A stretch of 5,808 nt of DNA from Candidatus Neomicrothrix sp. UBA2110 (GCA_002331465.1 DCYM01000109.1:1-5808); one strand, 5' to 3'; shown: positions 1 through 5,436, counted from the stretch's first letter. Notes: a model not told the origin generated them from the letters alone. Translations and numbers: made by a program.

Positions 1-153
1 CTGGTTGGATACTTCGGCGAGTCCGGCGATAAAGAAGGCTCGGGCGCCTTCCGACACCGCGACTTCTGCGTTCTTTTTGCCTAGTAACTGGTTGAGAACG
101 CCATCGTTAGAAATTCGACTTGGCAATGACGAAAGGGGTCCACTCAGGTTCAC
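1..153 (-). CDS. mfd: Transcription-repair coupling factor Mfd, N-terminal fragment (runs off window)
   Basis: The frame is open from a GTG at 151-153 to the window edge, giving 51 codons. Mfd is an ATP-dependent DNA translocase that removes stalled RNA polymerase and recruits UvrA. What is visible is only the extreme N-terminus: a short leader, then a stretch reading DGVLNQLLG and, further on, SEGARAFFIAGLAEVSNQ. This resembles the start of actinobacterial Mfd, where a short helix ending in LLG precedes a V-x-E-x-A-R-A helix leading into the UvrB-like domain. The GTG overlaps the pth stop as GTGA, which supports both the start and translational coupling to pth. No strong Shine-Dalgarno is seen, as is common at such overlaps. 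No helicase motif lies in the window, so the name rests on the short match and on the known pth-mfd neighbourhood. Confidence 0.72.
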   Translation of the reverse strand, partial: MNLSGPLSSLPSRISNDGVLNQLLGKKNAEVAVSEGARAFFIAGLAEVSNQ

Positions 154-770
154 TGTGCCGAACCGTTGACATCGTTCATTGCTCGTTCGACACCGTCGCG
201 GATGATTTTTTCAATGGCGTCAACACCAACCTGAACGGCCGTGTCTAAAAAAGACCGGTCAGCTTTCGAAGGTTTCTTTAGGACCCAGTCTTTACCTGCC
301 TGCGGATTCGGTGGTTTACCTATCCCCACCCTCACCCGAATGAAATCTTCTGTTCCCAAATGCTGTCGGACCGACTTGAGCCCGTTGTGGCCCGCTCCCG
401 AACCACCAAGTTTTACTTTGACGCGTCCGGGTTCTAAGTCCAATTCGTCGTGCACCACGATCAGACGATCCACTTTTTCAATGCCATTGCGGCGGATCAG
501 TGGAGCGGCTGACTCTCCACTCAAGTTCATGAACGTCGTTGGGCAGGCCAACACCACACGGAGGTCCGAGAAGTTGACGGTGGCTACCCGAGCGCGATCC
601 GATCGAGAGATCCGGAGAGAGGCCCCGACCCCCTCGGCAAATTGCTCAACTACCTCGCACCCGAGATTGTGTCGCGTTCCTAAGAACCGATCGCCCGGAT
701 TACCGAGGCCTAACACCAAGTAATTTGCCGGAGTGCCGCGCCGCTCCGCGGCTCGGCGAAAGACCGACAC
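150..770 (-). CDS. pth: Peptidyl-tRNA hydrolase
   Basis: Pth cleaves the ester bond of peptidyl-tRNAs that drop off ribosomes, recycling tRNA in the cytoplasm. The 206-residue product carries the family signatures in order: LGLGNPG at 20-26, TRHN with the catalytic His at residue 34, MNLSG with Asn82, VHDELDL with Asp108, and GSGAGHNGLKS with Asn129. These match the catalytic and substrate-binding residues of E. coli Pth (His20, Asn68, Asp93, Asn114). The assigned start is a GTG 11 bases after the rplY stop with only a weak ribosome binding site. The protein could start later, because about 16 residues precede the conserved first strand, more than usual. It follows rplY closely and overlaps mfd by four bases, so the three are probably cotranscribed. 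Function is secure; the exact start is not. Confidence 0.95.
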   Translation of the reverse strand: MSVFRRAAERRGTPANYLVLGLGNPGDRFLGTRHNLGCEVVEQFAEGVGASLRISRSDRARVATVNFSDLRVVLACPTTFMNLSGESAAPLIRRNGIEKVDRLIVVHDELDLEPGRVKVKLGGSGAGHNGLKSVRQHLGTEDFIRVRVGIGKPPNPQAGKDWVLKKPSKADRSFLDTAVQVGVDAIEKIIRDGVERAMNDVNGSAQ

Positions 771-781
771 TGCCGGCCAGC

Positions 782-1462
782 TTAACTATCGGCGCCAGCG
801 TCATCGCCGGCTTCTTCGTCGCTATCTGAGGCTTCAGCATCAAGTTCTTCGCCCTCTTCGCCCTCTTCGAGCTCATCTTCTTCTGCCTCTTCAGCTGCGA
901 CGGCGGCCCTGCTGCGTTGGCCTATCGCTATCAGCGCGTCATCCTCGGCCTGAGGGACAACACCACTTCCCATGTCTAAGTCAGATACCCGAACTGGATT
1001 ATTGATCGACATTTCTGTGATGTCCGCTTCGAACAACTGGGGAATATTACCTGCGGGGGCTTCCACAGTAAGCGTCATCATTTGTTGCTGAACGACGGCT
1101 CCTTCTAGACCTACGATCGCTGCTTCTCCAACGAGAGTGATGGGCACGTCGACAATAAGTCGCTGATCCAGGTTGATGCGCATGAAATCGACATGGGTAA
1201 CGCGATTGGCTATTGGGTCGCGTTGCATATTTTTGACGATGGTGAGGTGGTCGCTGCCATCAACATCAAGTGTGATCACCGCGTTTGGGCCTGCGGCGTT
1301 AAGCGCAGCACGAAACTTCAGCCTGTCGAGGACCACTGAGAGCGGTTCAGATCCCTGTCCGTAGACGACCGCCGGAATCTTGTCACTGCGGCGAAGACGT
1401 CGGGACGAACGACTACCAAGTGCGCGGCCGGTCTCAGCTTCGAGTTTCAGATCTGACGACAT
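782..1462 (-). CDS. rplY: 50S ribosomal protein L25, long Ctc/TL5 type
   Basis: L25 binds 5S rRNA in the large ribosomal subunit. This is the long two-domain form (226 residues), related to Bacillus Ctc and Thermus TL5. Residues about 1-95 are the 5S-binding domain, with RRLRRSDKIPAVVYG near residues 21-35 and THVDFMRI near 89-96. Residues about 97-183 are the C-terminal beta domain, with DVPITLVGEA and the closing VSDLDMG. The last 35 or so residues are a low-complexity Glu/Asp tail, common in actinobacterial homologues. The ATG is supported by an AGGAG at 1472-1476, nine bases upstream. A 119-base gap separates it from prs and holds a possible promoter. pth follows after 11 bases. Ctc-type L25 is a general stress protein in Bacillus; whether this one is stress-induced cannot be seen. 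Confidence 0.95.
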   Translation of the reverse strand: MSSDLKLEAETGRALGSRSSRRLRRSDKIPAVVYGQGSEPLSVVLDRLKFRAALNAAGPNAVITLDVDGSDHLTIVKNMQRDPIANRVTHVDFMRINLDQRLIVDVPITLVGEAAIVGLEGAVVQQQMMTLTVEAPAGNIPQLFEADITEMSINNPVRVSDLDMGSGVVPQAEDDALIAIGQRSRAAVAAEEAEEDELEEGEEGEELDAEASDSDEEAGDDAGADS

Positions 1463-1471
1463 GGCTGACGA

Positions 1472-1476
1472 CTCCT
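1472..1476 (-). promoter_or_regulatory. rplY ribosome binding site
   Basis: AGGAG on the minus strand, nine bases before the rplY ATG. It is a good anti-Shine-Dalgarno match and fixes the start chosen for rplY. Confidence 0.75.
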
Positions 1477-1530
1477 GCGAATAGCAACATATAGAACGCT
1501 TCTTATGAAGCCGCCCTGTGAGAGCTAACC

Positions 1531-1536
1531 ATTGTA
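1531..1536 (-). promoter_or_regulatory. Possible -10 element of an rplY promoter
   Basis: TACAAT on the minus strand is one mismatch from the consensus TATAAT and sits in the only sizeable gap (119 bases) of the glmU-to-mfd block. It would give a leader of roughly 60 bases before the rplY ATG. No convincing -35 hexamer lies 16-18 bases upstream, which is not unusual for actinobacterial promoters. This is a motif match only. Confidence 0.35.
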
Positions 1537-1558
1537 GAGCCAGCGACTACGCATCACT

Positions 1559-1575
1559 CACCCGCTAAGCGAGTA
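1559..1575 (-). terminator. Weak hairpin just after prs, possible terminator without U-tract
   Basis: Six bases after the prs stop the transcript could fold a stem of up to seven pairs (TACTCGC with GCGGGTG, including two G-U pairs) around a TTA loop. No run of U follows, so it is not a canonical intrinsic terminator. The position after prs and before the candidate rplY promoter is the main argument for it. It could equally act only as a 3' end stabiliser or have no role. Confidence 0.25.
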
Positions 1576-1581
1576 GACGTT

Positions 1582-2565
1582 CTATGAAAGATTATCTCCG
1601 TCGAAGATCTCTGATACGGAAGTGTCTTCGAACACCGCTTCGAGAGCGTCCGCCAAAATTCCCGAGGCACTCAGTACTTCTAACTTGTCGAAACGTTTCG
1701 CTTCAGGCAGTGGCACCGTATCCGTCACAATAACTTTGCTTAGACGAGAAGATTTAAGGCGCTCAACCGCAGGTCCAGAGAAAACAGCATGTGTTGTGGC
1801 GCACAACACATCCGAAGCTCCGTGTTCGATGAGTGTGTCAACGGCGGCACAGATCGTTCCAGCGGTATCGACCATGTCGTCAATAATGACGCAGGTTCGA
1901 CCACTTACATCACCCATTACACCTAACGCTTCTACTACGTTTGCCGCGTTCAGAGAGCGACGCTTATAGATCGTGGCTACTTCGCAATGCAATCGCTTCG
2001 CATACCTTTCGGCGACTTTCACCCGGCCAGTGTCAGGTGAAACGATGATTGACCCCTCGGGGATCCTTGACTGTAAATATTTAATGAGCACCGGTGCCGC
2101 TGTGAGATGGTCCACCGGCCCTTCAAAAAAACCTTGAATCTGTCCGCTGTGTAAGTCAATGCTTACTAAACGGTCGGCGCCGGCTCGCCGCAGGAGATCT
2201 GAAATTAGTCGGGCAGTAATCGGCTCTCTGCCCTGCGCTTTTCGATCTTGTCGGGCATAGCCGTAAAAGGGAGCAACAGCGGTAATTCGTTTCGCCGAAG
2301 CCCGCCGCGCGGCATCCACCATAATTAGATGCTCCATCACAGCGTCATTTACGCTCATCGAGTCGGTTGCGGCGTGGGTTTGCATGATGAACACGTCGCC
2401 ACCGCGAACCGATTCGTTGAATCGGCACTTAATTTCGCCGTTAGCAAAATCGATAAGTCCAGGGTCGCCTAGTTCGATACCCAAATGGCCGGCAATCTTG
2501 TCCGCGAGCGCGGGGTTCGCTCGGCCCGTGAATAGGTGTAAGCGCTTCTTAGTAACGAGCTCCAT
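1582..2565 (-). CDS. prs: Ribose-phosphate pyrophosphokinase (PRPP synthetase)
   Basis: Prs makes PRPP from ribose-5-phosphate and ATP for purine, pyrimidine, histidine and tryptophan synthesis. The 327-residue product has the usual class I length and motifs: FANGEIKCRF at 40-49, FYGYARQDRK at 100-109, the metal-binding DLHSGQIQGFF at 137-147, a flexible catalytic loop beginning KRRS at 201, and the PRPP-binding loop IIDDMVDTAGT at 227-237. The ending FDGD is typical of actinobacterial Prs. I chose the ATG at 2565 because AGGAG stands five bases before it and because homology to Prs starts there. The frame stays open 51 codons further upstream to 2718, but those codons resemble the lost end of glmU. 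In this frame TAG is the true stop. glmU lies upstream, as in many bacteria where the two are cotranscribed. Confidence 0.96.
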   Translation of the reverse strand: MELVTKKRLHLFTGRANPALADKIAGHLGIELGDPGLIDFANGEIKCRFNESVRGGDVFIMQTHAATDSMSVNDAVMEHLIMVDAARRASAKRITAVAPFYGYARQDRKAQGREPITARLISDLLRRAGADRLVSIDLHSGQIQGFFEGPVDHLTAAPVLIKYLQSRIPEGSIIVSPDTGRVKVAERYAKRLHCEVATIYKRRSLNAANVVEALGVMGDVSGRTCVIIDDMVDTAGTICAAVDTLIEHGASDVLCATTHAVFSGPAVERLKSSRLSKVIVTDTVPLPEAKRFDKLEVLSASGILADALEAVFEDTSVSEIFDGDNLS

Positions 2566-2570
2566 CACAG

Positions 2571-2575
2571 CTCCT
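2571..2575 (-). promoter_or_regulatory. prs ribosome binding site (decides the start)
   Basis: AGGAG on the minus strand, five bases before the ATG at 2565. This is one of the strongest Shine-Dalgarno matches in the window. It excludes the longer frame beginning at 2718 as the prs start. Confidence 0.85.
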
Positions 2576-2586
2576 GCTTTAGGTGA

Positions 2587-2678
2587 TGTATAGAACGGCC
2601 CCGTGACAGTACCCGACGCGACCTCAACCCCCGAATTCAAAACCGCGTCAGGGCCAATATCGTGACGCCAGCGGCCAT
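2587..2678 (-). pseudogene. Remnant of the GlmU acetyltransferase (hexapeptide-repeat) domain
   Basis: This lies directly after the glmU TAG. In the glmU frame the next codons read MAAGVTIL. That aligns with the conserved GlmU junction into the left-handed beta-helix domain (Bacillus reads HMVNGVTFV there). The frame then dies at a TGA at 2637-2639. In the frame of prs, 2658 to 2587 reads four clean hexads: IGPDAV, LNSGVE, VASGTV, TGPFYT. This is the period and residue pattern of a bacterial acyltransferase beta-helix. The two pieces are offset by a -1 (or +2) shift. About 200 residues of domain would be normal; some 30 remain, with nothing like the His/Lys/Tyr acetyl-transfer motif region. 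I infer a decayed domain, since no start codon with a ribosome binding site could express it on its own. Confidence 0.6.
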
Positions 2679-3488
2679 CTATTTCTTGTTTGTCTGCTGC
2701 CTTAATGCGGCCTCGCACTCCGCTAGTTGTTGGCGGTCGTTCACTCCGCGCACCTCGTTAGGATCGTCAACCATAAGAGCGGCTACGGCATGACCGGCGG
2801 CACGTAGAACTTGAATAACATCGGTCAGGTAATACTCGCCCTGATTGTTCCGGCTGTCGACTTTCCTCAGAGCCGCCGTCAAGACACTGCGATCGAAACA
2901 ATAAATCGAGGTGTTGACTTCGGAGATCTTGAGTTCTTCCGGTGCCGCATCAGCTTGCTCAACGATACGTTCAACCCGACCTTCACCGTCACGCACTACT
3001 CGCCCGTAGCCAGAAGGATCTTCGAGCTGCGCTGTCAATAACGTAGCTGCGGCTCCCACGTTGACATGCACTCGGTGTAGTTCGGTTAGCGTCTCGGATC
3101 TAAGAAGTGGCGTGTCGCCTGGGAGAACCATCAAATCGCAGCTGTCGTCGTCAAGTTCGCGAGGTTCAAAGGCCTGAAGACCTACAGACACAGCATCTCC
3201 GGTACCGCGTTGGACATTTTGTTCTACAAAGTTGAGCCGCGTGGGGTCAACCGATTGTTCATAGAGAGCCTTCGTTACTGATTCAGCTCCGTACCCGACG
3301 ACCACTACGATGCTTTCTAGGTCAAGTGCCTCTATCGCCTCCATCACATAGCAGGTCATGGGCCGACCACAGAGCAGATGAAGTGGCTTGGGTAGCTCTG
3401 ACTTCATGCGCGATCCTCGGCCGGCCGCAAGCACCATTGCCCCTAGACGACGCTCGGACGAAAATCGGTTCACGTTGAACGGTTCCAT
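2679..3488 (-). CDS. glmU: GlmU, N-acetylglucosamine-1-phosphate uridylyltransferase domain only (C-terminally truncated)
   Basis: The product joins UTP and GlcNAc-1-phosphate to give UDP-GlcNAc, the entry to peptidoglycan synthesis. Its 269 residues cover the whole Rossmann-like uridylyltransferase domain: LAAGRGSRMKSELPKPLH at 20-37, QRGTGDAV at 93-100, LPGDTPLL at 112-119 with metal-binding Asp115, YGR at 151-153, Glu167, Asn182 and VNDR at 249-252 with Asn250. All residues needed for uridylyl transfer appear present. Bifunctional GlmU is about 450-490 residues; here a TAG falls right at the start of the acetyltransferase half, which converts GlcN-1-P to GlcNAc-1-P in the intact enzyme. 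The frame is open upstream to 3626, but that part reads through a tRNA gene, so I use the ATG at 3488. Its ribosome binding site is weak, and the start may be off by a few codons. Confidence 0.9.
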   Translation of the reverse strand: MEPFNVNRFSSERRLGAMVLAAGRGSRMKSELPKPLHLLCGRPMTCYVMEAIEALDLESIVVVVGYGAESVTKALYEQSVDPTRLNFVEQNVQRGTGDAVSVGLQAFEPRELDDDSCDLMVLPGDTPLLRSETLTELHRVHVNVGAAATLLTAQLEDPSGYGRVVRDGEGRVERIVEQADAAPEELKISEVNTSIYCFDRSVLTAALRKVDSRNNQGEYYLTDVIQVLRAAGHAVAALMVDDPNEVRGVNDRQQLAECEAALRQQTNKK

Positions 3489-3535
3489 TCTTCGGAGCAG
3501 ACGACAGAAACAACAATTTAGTCGCAGCTTGTCCG

Positions 3536-3607
3536 CTCGGGGAGGAGGGCTCGAACCTCCATTGTCGGGATCAAAACCCGATGTCCTGCCAGTTGAACGA
3601 TCCCCGA
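3536..3607 (-). tRNA. tRNA-Gln (anticodon UUG)
   Basis: A 72-base cloverleaf reads on the minus strand. The acceptor stem TCGGGGA pairs fully with TCCCCGA. The D arm is GTTC/GGAC with one G-U pair and a GG in the loop. The anticodon arm is TCGGG-TTTTGAT-CCCGA, placing TTG at the anticodon. A four-base variable region follows, and the T arm is GGAGG-TTCGAGC-CCTCC. The discriminator base is G. CCA is not encoded (CGG follows), so it must be added by nucleotidyltransferase. The TTG anticodon reads CAA and, by wobble, CAG. glmU starts 47 bases downstream on the same strand, so tRNA and glmU may share a transcript. Confidence 0.95.
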
Positions 3608-3706
3608 CCGACGATGTGCTGAACACGCACGGTCGACAGACCTAGCCTAACGACGGGAACTGTCTTATGAGGGTGGGAGTAGGGAACAAACGCGCAGAAT
3701 GTCACG

Positions 3707-3735
3707 TTGGGTCTTGCTCGTGCTCCAGCTACCCT
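3707..3735 (+). promoter_or_regulatory. Possible promoter of the bS22 gene
   Basis: TTGGGT (3707-3712) and TACCCT (3730-3735) are separated by exactly 17 bases on the plus strand, in the gap divergent from tRNA-Gln. Transcription would begin near 3742, only a few bases before the ATG at 3746, giving a leaderless or nearly leaderless mRNA. That arrangement is common in Actinobacteria. Both hexamers are imperfect, so this is a motif-level call. Confidence 0.35.
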
Positions 3736-3745
3736 GCAGGTCCAC

Positions 3746-3841
3746 ATGGGATCCCTAGTTAAAAAGCGTCGCAAACGCATGCGAAAGAAGAAGCACAAGA
3801 AAATGCTTCGACGCACGCGTTATCAACGTCGCAACAAATAA
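3746..3841 (+). CDS. Small ribosomal protein bS22 (AURKAIP1/COX24 domain family)
   Basis: A 31-codon gene, far below usual gene-calling limits, encodes a peptide made almost wholly of Lys and Arg. It begins MGSLVKKRRKRMRKKKHKK and ends RRTRYQRRNK. From memory, mycobacterial bS22 (33 residues) begins MGSVIKKRRKRMSKKKHRK and continues with LLRRTR; only a few positions differ. In mycobacteria bS22 sits in the 30S subunit near the decoding region, and the family is related to mitochondrial AURKAIP1/COX24 (mS38). The ATG has a partial ribosome binding site (GCAGG, five bases upstream) and a candidate promoter that may make the message nearly leaderless. It is the only clear plus-strand gene here, divergent from tRNA-Gln and convergent with ispE (45 bases apart). 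The near-identity to a known protein makes a chance frame very unlikely. Confidence 0.92.
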   Translation: MGSLVKKRRKRMRKKKHKKMLRRTRYQRRNK

Positions 3842-3850
3842 CCATCTCAA

Positions 3851-3878
3851 ACCAACGTAGTTAGCAGCTTCAGTTGGT
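3851..3878. terminator. Inverted repeat between convergent bS22 and ispE
   Basis: ACCAAC and GTTGGT form a perfect six-base inverted repeat around a 16-base centre, in the 45-base gap where the two genes meet. The position suits a bidirectional terminator. The stem is short, the loop long, and no strong T-run follows on either strand (only TTTG after the ispE-side arm), so support is mainly positional. Confidence 0.3.
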
Positions 3879-3886
3879 CGCACTCG

Positions 3887-4621
3887 TTATGGCATTGCCG
3901 GCATCGTACGAACGGTTCGCGAGGAAACACCTCGATGCGCAACGGGTTCGTGGCGGCCCTCAACAAACCATGTGCTACCACTCCCAGCCAGGCGGGCACG
4001 GGTTCCTGTCCCTTCACTCAGGGCATCTCGCCACTCTGTTAATTCGGGTTCAACCTTGATGGCAGCTTCTTCGAGGTCGTTGCCGTGCAGTCCTGTTGGC
4101 CCATTGAGGTCGTCCCATGCGCGATAGACCTCCAGTGTCGATACCCCTATGGGTGGAATCAGAAGGGTGATTTCTCGATCCACATGTGGCAAAGGTTCCA
4201 GTATTTCTCCTATGCCTCGAACTCGAGCTCTACCTCCTTGGAGACAGAACGCTACGTCGGCGCCTAGGTCTACGGCAGCAATCGGGTCCTTTAAACCTGC
4301 CCATCGTAAGATCGCGGCAGCATTTGTTGATCCTCCACCTAAACCTGAGCCTGCTGGGATTCTTTTTTCGATGACCACCCCGGCTTCGCGACCGACCAGC
4401 TCTAATGCGCGCGAAACAAGATTATCTTCGTTGACAGGCACTTCTAACCCAGACCTGGTTGGGCGAACCACTAAATCCGAACCCTCTGATAGGACAAGTT
4501 CGTCACAAAGATCGATTGAAACCATCTCTGCGTCGATTAAGTGGTAGCCGTCGCTCCGGCGACCGGTCACACGCAACGAAAGAGTGAGCTTGGCTGGAGC
4601 GAGTAAACGGGTGGCAGTCAT
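3887..4621 (-). CDS. ispE: 4-diphosphocytidyl-2-C-methyl-D-erythritol kinase (IspE), compact form
   Basis: IspE phosphorylates CDP-methylerythritol with ATP in the MEP route to isoprenoid precursors. It belongs to the GHMP kinases. Visible motifs are APAKLTLSL at 8-16 with catalytic Lys11, DGYH at 24-27, the ATP loop IPAGSGLGGGSTNAAA at 88-103, LGADVAF at 119-125 with catalytic Asp122, NDLE at 181-184, and the GHMP C-terminal motif LAGSGSTWFVEG at 211-222. At 244 residues it is 40-60 shorter than typical (E. coli 283, M. tuberculosis 306). Shortening is spread over the linker after the ATP loop and the C-terminus, and no motif is lost. One oddity is Thr where most homologues have Asn in the AKLNL motif. 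The ATG overlaps the rsmA stop as ATGA, so translation is probably coupled. The protein looks functional. Confidence 0.93.
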   Translation of the reverse strand: MTATRLLAPAKLTLSLRVTGRRSDGYHLIDAEMVSIDLCDELVLSEGSDLVVRPTRSGLEVPVNEDNLVSRALELVGREAGVVIEKRIPAGSGLGGGSTNAAAILRWAGLKDPIAAVDLGADVAFCLQGGRARVRGIGEILEPLPHVDREITLLIPPIGVSTLEVYRAWDDLNGPTGLHGNDLEEAAIKVEPELTEWRDALSEGTGTRARLAGSGSTWFVEGRHEPVAHRGVSSRTVRTMPAMP

Positions 4622-5436
4622 CGTTTGGTACCTATGGAGCTTCGGGCGAGCGCAACCCAGTTGAACAAGTCGAGTTCCTCTGGTCTGGAAGTAGGCGTAA
4701 CGTTTGCTCTTTCCATCACTTCTTCGTCAACGCGACTCCTTAGGCTCTTGCGGAGCATTTTGCGACGTTGGTTGAAGGCAATTCGTAAAAGTTCTATTAG
4801 CTCGGTTTCTACTTCTGATTCAATACCGTGATCGACGCGCTCGATTGCCACCAGCGCAGAAGTAACTCGAGGTCGCGGGTAGAAGACCGAGGGAGGTACC
4901 TGACCGACCACGGAAGCGTTGGCTCTGAGTGCAACACGAACTGAGACTGCCCCATACGCGGCGTTGCCGACTGACGCAGCCAATCTTTCACCGGCCTCCC
5001 GTTGGACCATTACGAGCATGCGGTCAATCGATGGAACTTCATCTAGCACCGTAAGCACGATCGAGGTTGCGATGTTGTATGGAAGGTTCGCGACCAGATT
5101 CCATCCGGGGTTCGGAAGGGTTTCGTCCCATTTTAAGTTGCGCACGTCTGCCTCAATGATTTCGGCATGATCACCCACGAGGTCAGTCAGAATCGGGATC
5201 AAAGCCTTGTCCGTCTCGATGGCTGTTACGCGGGCGCCGGTTTCTATCAAAGCAAGCGTCAAGGATCCCAAGCCCGCGCCGATTTCAACCACTCGACTCT
5301 CAGGCCCGACACGAGACAAGCGCGCTATGCGGCGAACGGTATTGGGGTCGATGACGAAGTTTTGGCCGAGGCTTTTCTTCGGATCTATACCCGCATCGTT
5401 AAGTAACCGTCGAACATCAGCGAGAGACAAAGTCAT
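4618..5436 (-). CDS. rsmA: 16S rRNA (adenine1518-N6/adenine1519-N6)-dimethyltransferase RsmA
   Basis: RsmA (KsgA) uses S-adenosylmethionine to dimethylate two adjacent adenines in helix 45 of 16S rRNA, a late check on 30S assembly; its loss gives kasugamycin resistance. The 272-residue product has KSLGQNFVID at 21-30, the SAM-binding VVEIGAGLGSLT at 49-60, the acidic second-strand end AIETD at 72-76, the catalytic NLPYNIAT at 117-124, PPSVFYPRPRVTSAL at 181-195 and FNQRRKMLRKSL at 221-232. All are standard for the family. I prefer the ATG at 5436, which overlaps the rpf stop as ATGA, over an in-frame GTG eight codons upstream inside rpf. The order rpf-rsmA-ispE is conserved in Actinobacteria, and ispE follows by another ATGA overlap. 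Confidence 0.96.
   Translation of the reverse strand: MTLSLADVRRLLNDAGIDPKKSLGQNFVIDPNTVRRIARLSRVGPESRVVEIGAGLGSLTLALIETGARVTAIETDKALIPILTDLVGDHAEIIEADVRNLKWDETLPNPGWNLVANLPYNIATSIVLTVLDEVPSIDRMLVMVQREAGERLAASVGNAAYGAVSVRVALRANASVVGQVPPSVFYPRPRVTSALVAIERVDHGIESEVETELIELLRIAFNQRRKMLRKSLRSRVDEEVMERANVTPTSRPEELDLFNWVALARSSIGTKR

Noticed and set aside
241..723. 160-codon open frame on the plus strand opposite pth
   Set aside because: It is the antisense shadow of a well-conserved gene, its translation shows no recognisable domain, and it has no clear ribosome binding site.
2637..2678. Thirteen-codon reinitiation frame right after the glmU stop (TAGATG)
   Set aside because: It ends after 13 codons with no role of its own; it is better explained as the continuing relic of glmU.
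3489..3626. Extended N-terminus for glmU from a start at 3626
   Set aside because: The extra 46 codons translate the tRNA-Gln gene and its flank and have no counterpart in GlmU.
3571..3816. 81-codon minus-strand frame covering the bS22 gene and part of the tRNA
   Set aside because: It runs across a tRNA and antisense to bS22. Both of those are strongly supported, and the frame has no recognisable content.
4149..4547. 132-codon open frame on the plus strand opposite ispE
   Set aside because: Shadow of ispE; the composition (Ser, Pro and Arg rich) is typical of antisense frames, and no motif is visible.
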